From positions 1-21,134 of IMG/VR virus record IMGVR_UViG_3300044628_001165: 21,134 nucleotides of DNA; one strand, 5' to 3'. Positions 13,171 through 20,244 of the stretch are shown one piece after another. Numbering within the stretch: position 1 is the stretch's first letter; each line of letters begins with the position of its first letter. The stretch is from a virus. Both the position numbers and the translations under genes were made by a program. The notes under the pieces are model-generated. The model had not been told where the DNA came from, ran no database searches, and was given only the letters and a program-made list of their open reading frames with translations.

Positions 13171-13203
13171 CGGGGTTTGCCCTACACTGGGCAGCAAACC
13201 CCG
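13171..13203 (+). promoter_or_regulatory. Promoter inside a 10-bp inverted repeat (tail tube)
   Basis: CGGGGTTTGC (13171-13180) and GCAAACCCCG (13194-13203) form a perfect inverted repeat. The 13-nt loop carries CTACACTG, with a -10-like TACACT at 13183-13188. No T-run follows, so it is not an intrinsic terminator. The ATG at 13229 is 40 nt from the box, longer than usual, whereas an out-of-frame GTG at 13213 is exactly 24 nt away. Confidence 0.5.
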
Positions 13204-13228
13204 TGGCCGGCCGTGGGCCGGGATCTCG

Positions 13229-14056
13229 ATGCCTGCTTCGACCTGCAGCAAGCAAGTTTTGACGGGCCAGGACGGCATGATTGCGATGAAGCCGCCTGGC
13301 ACGCTTGCCTGCTTGCTTGACTTCACCGATTTTCCGGTGCCGGTTTCGCCGGCCACCTTTTCTCTGCTCAAGATCCCGGAAAACTCCGATTTCCGGGTAA
13401 GCGATCCTGTCACTTTCACGAAAAAGGGGACGGCCGATCTTGACTCGGCCTTGACCGAGGGGACCGTCTATTACATCAAAACTCGCCCCTCCGCCGGCAC
13501 CGCAACAATTTCCGCCACGATTGGCGGCAATGCGATTGCATTTGCCGGCAGCGGCGGGGTGTCGAACGCCGATACTCCTGGCGAAGGAAATCATATCGAG
13601 ATGTCGTTTGCAAGCGCACACGCGATGTGCGACGTGCCAAGCGTCACGCTCACGATTACTCGCGGGCAGATCGATACGACAGCGATTCCCTGCAAGCCTT
13701 CTGCCACCGCCGGTGGCCCTAAGTTGGCCAAGTTCAGGCGCAGGCAGCCTGGCTTCGCTGACGGGAGCGGCACCCTGACCCTCCGTCTTAACGAAGACAC
13801 GGCGGGGTTTGGCAATAGGATTATCCAGGGATCGCTGTTTAATGATCAAGGCGGCTGCGTTCTGAAGGCGTACTTCAGCGCTATCGCCGCCACTGGCGGG
13901 GCCGTGGTCGACGATACCAAGTCCCTGTACTGCGAAGTGCCGATCAACCTTCTCGGCTTCGACACCGCGATCAGCCAAGATGACAACCCGACGGAGTTTA
14001 GCATCAACTTCGACGTGGCCGATACTCCGGTTGCGCTGATGGGCCTGGTGTTCTGA
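13229..14056 (+). CDS. Major tail protein (tail tube) with inserted domain
   Basis: This encodes 275 residues that polymerise into the tail tube. After MPASTCSKQVLTGQDGMIAM and a GTLACLLD segment, residues 50-108 (DPVTFTKKGTADLDSALTEG, then TVYYIKTRPSAGTATISATI) look like an inserted small beta domain. A 'sGDpVtFt...g..p.gLt.gt.YyV' pattern is found in many phage structural proteins. The tube fold resumes with SVTLTITRGQIDTTAIPCK, GSGTLTLRLNEDTAGF and SLYCEVPINLLGFDTAIS. An internal ATG at 13277 is possible, but the upstream residues look native. A terminator follows the stop. Confidence 0.75.
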   Translation: MPASTCSKQVLTGQDGMIAMKPPGTLACLLDFTDFPVPVSPATFSLLKIPENSDFRVSDPVTFTKKGTADLDSALTEGTVYYIKTRPSAGTATISATIGGNAIAFAGSGGVSNADTPGEGNHIEMSFASAHAMCDVPSVTLTITRGQIDTTAIPCKPSATAGGPKLAKFRRRQPGFADGSGTLTLRLNEDTAGFGNRIIQGSLFNDQGGCVLKAYFSAIAATGGAVVDDTKSLYCEVPINLLGFDTAISQDDNPTEFSINFDVADTPVALMGLVF

Positions 14057-14074
14057 TTGGCGCCGAGCCGGGCA

Positions 14075-14098
14075 AGCGGGGCCTAGGCCCCGCTTTTT
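14075..14098 (+). terminator. Strong intrinsic terminator after the tail tube gene
   Basis: AGCGGGGC, then CTAG, then GCCCCGCT forms a perfect 20-nt palindrome followed by TTTT. A promoter box follows 15 nt later, the same terminator-promoter pairing as at 10801-10844. Confidence 0.85.
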
Positions 14099-14113
14099 CG
14101 TGGCTTGCTGCAG

Positions 14114-14122
14114 TGCTATGAT
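14114..14122 (+). promoter_or_regulatory. Extended -10 box TGC-TATGAT
   Basis: The box lies 25 nt before the ATG at 14148 and has a near-consensus hexamer. No Shine-Dalgarno sequence occurs in the gap. Confidence 0.6.
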
Positions 14123-14147
14123 GCTTGGGCCGCATTTCCCCTTCGTC

Positions 14148-14543
14148 ATGGCCAAGCAAGATGTCAAGCAACTTCTCGCCAAAACTGGCCAGCGCCGCGT
14201 GGCCGAAGTCACTCTGACCACTGGCGACGTTTTTACCATGTGGTTCGATCCGCTGACCGAAGCGCAAGACGAGAAAATCCGCGAGGCGGTCCAAGGCGAC
14301 AAGCGATCTAACGCCTATGGATTCAACGTGCTTGTGTCAAAAGCACAGCACGAAGACGGGGAGATGATGTTTACCAAGGCCGACATCCCCGAAATGCGTC
14401 AGCGCTATTCCCAGGTTGATATGATGCGGCTGATGACCGCCCTGGTCGACAGCAACGGGATCCTGGCAAGCGAAGATTCCAAAAGCGATCAAGCAAGCGA
14501 TACGGGAAAGCCCGCAACTGCGGTTGAGGCTGGCGCTCTGTAA
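14148..14543 (+). CDS. Tail assembly chaperone, short form (gpG-like)
   Basis: This encodes 131 residues from ATG 14148 (MAKQDVKQLLAKTGQRRVAE), chosen by the box spacing over an upstream in-frame start at 14100. The sequence has EVTLTTGDVFTMWFDPLTEA and acidic helices, and ends in a Ser/Asp/Ala-rich tail (EDSKSDQASDTGKPATAVEA). Position between tail tube and tape measure, size, and a second overlapping frame all identify it as the gpG part of the gpG/gpGT chaperone pair. That pair coats the tape measure during tail assembly and is absent from the mature virion. Confidence 0.75.
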   Translation: MAKQDVKQLLAKTGQRRVAEVTLTTGDVFTMWFDPLTEAQDEKIREAVQGDKRSNAYGFNVLVSKAQHEDGEMMFTKADIPEMRQRYSQVDMMRLMTALVDSNGILASEDSKSDQASDTGKPATAVEAGAL

Positions 14544-14703
14544 AGAGTTGGGCATGACTCCCGCCCAACTCAAGCGCAACGCGACGCAGGACGACATCAT
14601 CATGCTCGCCGCGTATTTTGAAATCCAGGCGGAAGACATGGACCCAGGCAACGCGCCAGGTGCGCCCGCTCCCGCTCCAGCTCGGCGCCGAAGGAGGCGC
14701 TAG
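14437..14703 (+). CDS. Tail assembly chaperone, frameshifted extension (gpT-like)
   Basis: This frame is +1 relative to the gpG frame and is open from 14437 to TAG at 14703. After the likely shift near 14509-14515 it reads QLRLRLALCKELGMTPAQLK, then ATQDDIIMLAAYFEIQAEDM, and ends in a Pro/Ala stretch and six Arg. 'LrLalckeLGmtp.qL' followed by 'a.y..i' is typical of gpT extensions. A -1 shift at GGGAAAG (14504-14510) hits a stop after five codons, so a +1 shift (for example at CCC-G, 14511-14514) or a -2 shift is needed. The fused product would be about 184-185 residues. An independent ATG at 14554 would give only 49. Confidence 0.7.
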   Translation, partial: PPWSTATGSWQAKIPKAIKQAIRESPQLRLRLALCKELGMTPAQLKRNATQDDIIMLAAYFEIQAEDMDPGNAPGAPAPAPARRRRRR

Positions 14704-14706
14704 GCT
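14701..14706 (+). promoter_or_regulatory. Possible -10 box TAGGCT before the tape measure gene
   Basis: This is the same hexamer as at 4447-4452. It lies 23 nt before the GTG at 14730 and overlaps the TAG stop of the gpT frame. The TG/GG extension is absent, so this may be coincidence. Confidence 0.25.
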
Positions 14707-14729
14707 GGGGCGCTGGTGGCTGAGAGGCG

Positions 14730-17700
14730 GTGTCTGACTATCGGGGCCTGATTCGTGTTGGCATACAAGGGCTCGGGGAAATTCGCCAATTAAACAATGC
14801 TCTGCGGACTACCGCAGAGCTAGTCAGCAATCTTGAAAACGCTCAAGTAAACGCAGGGCAGATTGCGCAGGGCGCACAGCGCAACGTCGATCGCGCCGCG
14901 CAACGCAGAAGAATAGCCGGGCTTGAGCTTTCACGCGCTCAGCAAGTTGTAGCCAGCACGGCGATGCGCCGCGACCCGGCGACGGGGCGGATCATGGGCG
15001 GCGGCCCAAACGCTACGGCGCGAAGACTGGCCGGCGCTCAGTTGCGGCTGGCAGAGCGCGAGGTCAGGGAATCCGGCAGATCACTGACGGAAGAGTTGCA
15101 GAATAGGCGCGTAATTTCCGCCGCGCAACAAAGATACGCTATTGCAGCCGGAAATGCCGCCGAGGCCATGGAGGGCCTTCAGGGCAGCATCGAAAGGCAG
15201 CAGGCGCAAGTAAATCAAGTGACCCGAGCCATCGGGCAGGGTAGTCGCGGCAATTATCTCACCAACTTGTTCCAAGGGCGGCAGCAAGCGTTCGCCCGTG
15301 GCGGCGGTGGTCGAAATCTGCCGGAAGCGTTGCAGCGACAGGCGCAGGATGCGCGGGGCGCCTGGGATATTGCGACTGCGGGAGGCAGAGAAAATCTGCA
15401 ACTGATGTCGCGCCTTGCGACGGAAATGACAGGGCTCGTAAGGCAGCAGAATGAATTTAATCGCGGCAGGAGCCTGAGATCCGGCGGGTACGAGGCGGGA
15501 AGAAGAGGACAGGAAAGAATAACTGATTTGTCTAGGATGGCCGGCGCCGATCCGGCTCGGATCAGGCAACTTCGCTCGCGGGCGACCGAGACTATTGCCG
15601 CCAGCTTTAATAGCGATCAGCCGTCTACCCAGCTCGCCACGCGACGCATGAATGCGGCTATTGCAAGATATGAGCGAGAGTTGAATGCGGCAGCGCGTGA
15701 TCTCAGGCTTGCGCAGTCGCGAGGCGGGCCGCGATCGCCAATTCGCGGGACCGAGACGATGGTAGGTTCCCCGGCCTACCTGGCGGCGCGGCCCGGCCTT
15801 TTTCAGGGCAACGCCAGAAAAGCGCTCGGCGAGGGCCTTATCGGCGGCGCGTTCCCACTCCTGTTTGGCCAGGGCGTTGGCGCATCGGCGGGCGGCCTTG
15901 CGGGCGGCTTTGCTGGCGGCATGATTGGCGGAAGTTTCGGCTTTGGCCTTTCCCTTGTCGGCACCGCGATAGGACAGGCCGTTGATACTACGGTAAAGAA
16001 TTTAACTACTCTCGCTGATGCGATCAGAAGCCCAAGCAAAGCACTGGACGCGCTTGAGGCTAGCGGCCTTGCCTCTGGCCGCAGCCTTGAAAAAACCAGG
16101 CTTTACGTTGACCAGCTAACTGCAGTTGGCCGCGCTTACGATGCGCAAGCGCTTGTGCTACGCGAAGCTGAGAAACGGCTTGGCGCTGATGGCGTTCGCA
16201 ATCTAAACGCGCTAAATAGCGAGCAGAAGCGATTTCAGGATCAATCTGCTGCGATTGCTGGGACAATACAATCTGCGCTGCTCCCGGCGCTAGTTGGCTT
16301 TACGGCCGGCATAAACGACGTGATTGCCGCCGCCTCCGGCATTGCCAACTTGCCAGGCGCAAAAGAGGTCGCGGCTGCGCGGAACGCGCTGACTCAGAAC
16401 CCGGCTGGCCGCGCCCTCGCCAGCTCGCTTAGCCCGTTTGGGTCGATTGGCCAACTATTCGGCGTTGCGCAAGGTCGCGGTCGGGCGATTGCCGCCACGG
16501 GCGCCGGCAATCGCCAACCGCTTTCTCCGCAGGAAGCATTCGCAAATCAAACGGCCGCCGTTCAAGAATCACGCAAGCTCGCAGATCAAATTCAATCTGC
16601 TTACAGGGAATCTTTCAACTTGCAAAGGCAGGCGCATGACCTGCAATATGACGGAGCCAAGCTAAACAGGGAAGTTGCGAATTACGTGTACGGCAAAGAA
16701 AAGCAGATATTCGACTTGCGCCAGCAGGCGGCAGAGCGGCAAATCGAGAATACCAGGGCCGCCTCGCAAAATCGTATCGAGCGTGGGGATCTAAACGCTC
16801 GCCAAACCTTTGCGGCGGCGGTCGGTTTTGAGCAGCAACTGCTCAGCAATGTGCGTGAAGTCGTCCGCTCCAGAAAAGAAGGCGAAGCGGATATTGAGCA
16901 ATCCAGAAACAGGCTTGAGCTTGCGATGGCAAGGCTTAACCGAGGCGTCGAAGATTACAAGCGTACCAACGCACGCGAGATTGAGGATATTGAACGGCGC
17001 AAATTGAGCTACGTGCGATCTGTGGAAGATTACAGAATGCGCGTGGCGGATTACGTCTTGCAGCGCTCCCGCGAGTCGGCCGATCTCATGCGGCAAGCGA
17101 TGGTGCTGCCCCCCGCCGGGGCGGCGCCTGGCGCCCCGGCGGGGGGCAGCACTCCTGGCGGTGGGGCGGCCATCCCTGGAGGCGCGAGCACAGCCGGGAA
17201 CGTTGATCGCTTACTTCAGGCAGCAAATGGTAGCCTGGGCCTTTTCGCTGGCCAGACAGAGCGCTGCGCGGACGCAGTGCGCGAACTGTTCAAGGTCGCC
17301 GGAATCGCCATTGGCTCCACTAAAAAAGCGTGGGATGGCCTTACGTCTGGCCCGAGACTGGCGAGCAGCTTTTTTGGCTCGGATGTAGGCCAGCGAATCA
17401 ACCGCAAACAGGATCTGCGCCCAGGCGATCTAGTCGGCTTCGAGCGCACTTACGGAAACTGGGGGCAAGGCGTGCAAACCCATGTCGGCCTCTACGCCGG
17501 CAACGGGCAAATGTATGACCACAGCTCCAGGCGCGGACTGGTCAAGCGGCCAATGGATACGTTTGCCGGGAAGTTCATGTACGGAGTCCGCCCGAATGCG
17601 ATCGCCCCCAGCAATGCGCAAGGTAGTGCATCTGCCCAAATCAGCAACACCCCCGCGCCAACTTTCAAGCCTACCCCGATCGGTCCAACCCCCTCGGCCG

Positions 17701-19328
17701 CGCCCCTGAACGCCGCCAACCTCGCCGCCGCCGCGCAACTCAAAGGCGGGCAGGGCGAGGCGCAACGCATCCTGGAAGATCAAATCAAGCTCAGGCAAAA
17801 GGGAATCGAGCTTGGCCAAATTGAGCAAATACTGCAGGCAAATCAACTGCCGCAACTGCAACAGCAGGGCGAAGCGCTCAAGCAGCAAATCGATGCAAGG
17901 CAAAAGATTCTCGGGCTTAGCGATGACGCCGCTTCCGTCGTCGACATTGAAGCGGAGGCGAGCGCGAGGATTAAGCAAATTGAGCTTGATCGCAGCAACG
18001 CACTTGCCAAGGTGAAGGCGCAGTACAGTGGCAACGTTGACCTTGCGAAGCAAATAAACACGCAAGCTGATACCGCGCTCAAAATCGCCAAAGGCGAAGA
18101 AGTGCAGCGCCGCGCAAATCTCGAACTTGCCAATCAACTGCAAGTCGCAGATCGCGCTCGCTCCGAAATTCTGCAGCTTCAGGAAGACCTATCTCGCGGC
18201 AGGGCAGAAGCTGCCGCGCTAGAGCGCGGCGAGCTGCAAGCAAGCGCAGTCGAGCTGCTCAAGGCGTCTGCGCTTTACCAGCAGATGGGCAACGCGCAGC
18301 GCGAGATTGTTGCCGGGCTTGTCGCGGAAAGAGAATTGCAAAAGCAGGCCAACGATTTTCGCAGGAGCATTGAAGAGATGCGTCGAGACAAGTCGCTGAC
18401 CGGCGCCGGTTTGCGAGCTGGCTTTATCGGCACCGGCGCCAGAGCGTTCGAGCAGGGAATGAAAGATTTTAATGGTGACACGGGCAGGGCAACGCAGCTC
18501 GCCCGAGAAGCGCAACTGCTCGAAAGCCAACAACTTATTTGGCAGAGCCTTGAGAGGAATATCGTTGACACGTCAAGCGCCATTTCCGGCGGGCTGACGA
18601 ATGGCCTGCTTGATATTGTGAGTGGATCTAAAAAAATTGAGGACGTTGGCCGCGAAATGCTTAGCAACATTGCTCGCAGTTTTGCCGATAGCGCCCAGCA
18701 GCAGTTGAATGCGCTGCTTCAGCGCCAGCTCGGCGGAATGCTCGGCGGCGCCGGGGGGCCGCTCACGCGGATGATCGGGGCTGGCGCAGAGGCGGCAGGC
18801 CCCCAGGCGCTCGGGGCGGCTTCCATGGCGGCCTCCGGACAGCTCGCCATGTTCGGAGCCGCGCTGCAGGCCGTAACCGCTCAGATGGCTCTCTCCGGCG
18901 CGATGGGCGGTACTGGCTCCGCCTTTTCCGGCGCCGCCTCGACACTGCTCGGCAACGCGGTTCCGGGCCTGATTCCGGGGTTCTCGCCCACCTACACATT
19001 TGGCGGGTTCTTCGCCAATGGCGGCACTACCCGCCCAGGCGAGGCTTATGTAGTTGGCGATGGCGGCGAGCCAGAATTTTTCTTCCCCGGCACAACGGGG
19101 CGAGTAGTGCCACAAAGCAAGATGACAAAAGCGGATAAGCTAAGGCGGCAATCCCGTCAGAGCGATACCATCGATATTAGCTACACTGTCACAGAGCAAG
19201 CGGGCCAGCGCTTTGTCACGGAAGATCAATTCCGCAGAGGCATGGATGCCACCAAACGGGGTGCGCGAGCCGCTACGCTTGCCGGGCTAAGAAACGACAA
19301 GTCCCAGCGAGACTACGTGAACATCTAA
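14730..19328 (+). CDS. Tape measure protein with internal NlpC/P60 domain
   Basis: This encodes 1532 residues from a GTG start (SDYRGLIRVGIQGLGEIRQL). It sets tail length and is ejected with the DNA. Residues 10-360 are Gln/Arg/Ala-rich helices, and about 365-415 form a Gly-rich hydrophobic patch (GGAFPLLFGQGVGASAGGLA). Residues 500-790 are coiled coil. About 824-957 form an NlpC/P60-like peptidase with Cys846 (ERCADAVRELF), DLRPGDLVGF, His918 (THVGLYAGNGQMYDH) and a polar third residue near 930. It is flanked by Pro/Gly/Ala linkers. Further coiled coil covers 985-1250. Near 1440-1465, VVGDGGEPEFFFPGTTGRVV is the usual tape-measure C-terminal motif. The enzyme probably cuts peptidoglycan during entry. 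Confidence 0.9.
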   Translation: MSDYRGLIRVGIQGLGEIRQLNNALRTTAELVSNLENAQVNAGQIAQGAQRNVDRAAQRRRIAGLELSRAQQVVASTAMRRDPATGRIMGGGPNATARRLAGAQLRLAEREVRESGRSLTEELQNRRVISAAQQRYAIAAGNAAEAMEGLQGSIERQQAQVNQVTRAIGQGSRGNYLTNLFQGRQQAFARGGGGRNLPEALQRQAQDARGAWDIATAGGRENLQLMSRLATEMTGLVRQQNEFNRGRSLRSGGYEAGRRGQERITDLSRMAGADPARIRQLRSRATETIAASFNSDQPSTQLATRRMNAAIARYERELNAAARDLRLAQSRGGPRSPIRGTETMVGSPAYLAARPGLFQGNARKALGEGLIGGAFPLLFGQGVGASAGGLAGGFAGGMIGGSFGFGLSLVGTAIGQAVDTTVKNLTTLADAIRSPSKALDALEASGLASGRSLEKTRLYVDQLTAVGRAYDAQALVLREAEKRLGADGVRNLNALNSEQKRFQDQSAAIAGTIQSALLPALVGFTAGINDVIAAASGIANLPGAKEVAAARNALTQNPAGRALASSLSPFGSIGQLFGVAQGRGRAIAATGAGNRQPLSPQEAFANQTAAVQESRKLADQIQSAYRESFNLQRQAHDLQYDGAKLNREVANYVYGKEKQIFDLRQQAAERQIENTRAASQNRIERGDLNARQTFAAAVGFEQQLLSNVREVVRSRKEGEADIEQSRNRLELAMARLNRGVEDYKRTNAREIEDIERRKLSYVRSVEDYRMRVADYVLQRSRESADLMRQAMVLPPAGAAPGAPAGGSTPGGGAAIPGGASTAGNVDRLLQAANGSLGLFAGQTERCADAVRELFKVAGIAIGSTKKAWDGLTSGPRLASSFFGSDVGQRINRKQDLRPGDLVGFERTYGNWGQGVQTHVGLYAGNGQMYDHSSRRGLVKRPMDTFAGKFMYGVRPNAIAPSNAQGSASAQISNTPAPTFKPTPIGPTPSAAPLNAANLAAAAQLKGGQGEAQRILEDQIKLRQKGIELGQIEQILQANQLPQLQQQGEALKQQIDARQKILGLSDDAASVVDIEAEASARIKQIELDRSNALAKVKAQYSGNVDLAKQINTQADTALKIAKGEEVQRRANLELANQLQVADRARSEILQLQEDLSRGRAEAAALERGELQASAVELLKASALYQQMGNAQREIVAGLVAERELQKQANDFRRSIEEMRRDKSLTGAGLRAGFIGTGARAFEQGMKDFNGDTGRATQLAREAQLLESQQLIWQSLERNIVDTSSAISGGLTNGLLDIVSGSKKIEDVGREMLSNIARSFADSAQQQLNALLQRQLGGMLGGAGGPLTRMIGAGAEAAGPQALGAASMAASGQLAMFGAALQAVTAQMALSGAMGGTGSAFSGAASTLLGNAVPGLIPGFSPTYTFGGFFANGGTTRPGEAYVVGDGGEPEFFFPGTTGRVVPQSKMTKADKLRRQSRQSDTIDISYTVTEQAGQRFVTEDQFRRGMDATKRGARAATLAGLRNDKSQRDYVNI
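17103..17152. repeat. Perfect 21-bp inverted repeat inside the tape measure gene
   Basis: The arms 17103-17123 and 17132-17152 are exact reverse complements, separated by 8 nt. They are built from GC-rich blocks (GTGCTGCCCCCC then GCCGGGGCG, and the mirror). The repeat encodes the Pro/Gly/Ala linker at residues 792-808, just before the NlpC/P60 domain. No T-run follows. It would give a very stable hairpin in DNA or mRNA. Confidence 0.9.
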
Positions 19329-19861
19329 TGTTGTCTGTAACGCACTACATTGAGTTTCTCGACTCATCTGGAAGCCCGCTGCTGGTGCCTCAGCGTTATC
19401 AGCCGTACTTCCCTGAAGAGACGCGGACTTTTGATGGGCTCACGTATCAATTTAGCCCATATAGCATTGCCGGCGATATTTCGACTGACGGGAGCGAAAG
19501 CGGCGACCACGAATTGATTGCACCGGCCAACATGATCTCCGGCGCCAAGCTGTGGCAGGCTTCAGAGGATTCGTGCTTGATAAAAGTGCTCATGGTGCTT
19601 TTGACGGGAACGCCGCCCCAGGATGAAAATAGCGTCCCGACCTGGAGCGAGTTAAATTTTCTTTCGTCTTCTATATTTGTGTGCGACACCTTCAGCTACT
19701 CTGATGCCATTCCCGGAGAAGAAGATGACGAAAATAGTTTTTCCCCGGTGACACTGCGACTGACCAACCCGCTGAATTTCGTTGCCGGGATCGCTCCAAC
19801 CCGTAGACTGACAGCGGCCCAGGTCGGGCCATTACCGTCCAGTGGAGGAATCACGTTTTGA
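19328..19861 (+). CDS. Minor tail protein (DUF1833/gpL-like position)
   Basis: This encodes 177 residues; the ATG overlaps the tape-measure stop (TAATG). It is beta-rich: VTHYIEFLDSSGSPLLVPQR, then TFDGLTYQFSPYSIAGDIST, HELIAPANMISGAKLWQAS and LIKVLMVLLTG. The C-terminus ends in PTRRLTAAQVGPLPSSGG, reminiscent of the short basic tail of DUF1833 or gpL minor tail proteins. It lacks the Cys-rich iron-sulphur site expected of true gpL. It lies between the tape measure and a gpK-like gene, as in lambda-type tail tips, so a distal-tail adaptor role is inferred from position more than from sequence. Confidence 0.5.
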   Translation: MLSVTHYIEFLDSSGSPLLVPQRYQPYFPEETRTFDGLTYQFSPYSIAGDISTDGSESGDHELIAPANMISGAKLWQASEDSCLIKVLMVLLTGTPPQDENSVPTWSELNFLSSSIFVCDTFSYSDAIPGEEDDENSFSPVTLRLTNPLNFVAGIAPTRRLTAAQVGPLPSSGGITF

Positions 19862-20244
19862 CGTTCTGGCATCGCTGGGTAGGGCTCCCCTGGGAACTTG
19901 GCGCAGACCCCAGGGATGGACGAGCCGCCTGCTGCTTCGTGACCGCTCAGGCGGTGCGCGAGCAGCTCGGGATGCACTGGCCGGCAGATCGGATGCGGGC
20001 CTGGTATGAGGAGGCCCGACTGGGCGCCTGGGAGGAGCTGCGATGGGACTGGAGCGCACTGACCGAGACAATCGAGGGTCCCGAAGCGGGGGCGCTGATA
20101 CGGTTCGACAATCCATCTAACGGCAGCTTCGGCGTTGGCGTGCTGCCAAATGACCTGACGCTGATTACGGTTCGGCACAATGGCCGGCTCATTGCTGGCC
20201 CCGTGTCCGCCTGTGGCGGGCTTAAGTTTTTCAGGCTGCGATGA
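19858..20244 (+). CDS. gpK-like tail tip protein with degenerate NlpC/P60 fold
   Basis: This encodes 128 residues from a TTG start overlapping the previous stop by 4 nt, with GGAGG about 9 nt upstream. WHRWVGLPWELGADPRDGRA, then ACCFVTAQAVREQLG, follows the 'W.GlPw..GG....g.dCwglv..vy...lG' opening of gpK-type NlpC/P60 proteins, with Cys25 or Cys26 at the catalytic position. In the expected His segment the sequence is NGSFGVGVL, so the catalytic His seems replaced; a later His (VRHNGRLI) does not align by eye. It may be a structural tail-tip protein that lost activity. The intact NlpC/P60 domain in the tape measure could have taken over that function. Confidence 0.6.
   Translation: MTFWHRWVGLPWELGADPRDGRAACCFVTAQAVREQLGMHWPADRMRAWYEEARLGAWEELRWDWSALTETIEGPEAGALIRFDNPSNGSFGVGVLPNDLTLITVRHNGRLIAGPVSACGGLKFFRLR

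Noticed and set aside
13109-14302. 397-codon open frame on the - strand
   Set aside because: It is antisense to the tail tube and chaperone genes, which have clear family features. The sequence is Arg/Gly-rich with no domain pattern, typical of a shadow frame in GC-rich DNA.
14504-14525. Classical -1 slip at GGGAAAG in the tail chaperone gene
   Set aside because: The heptamer is in the right register, but the -1 frame reads only five codons (ARNCG) before TGA, so it cannot produce the gpT-like extension.
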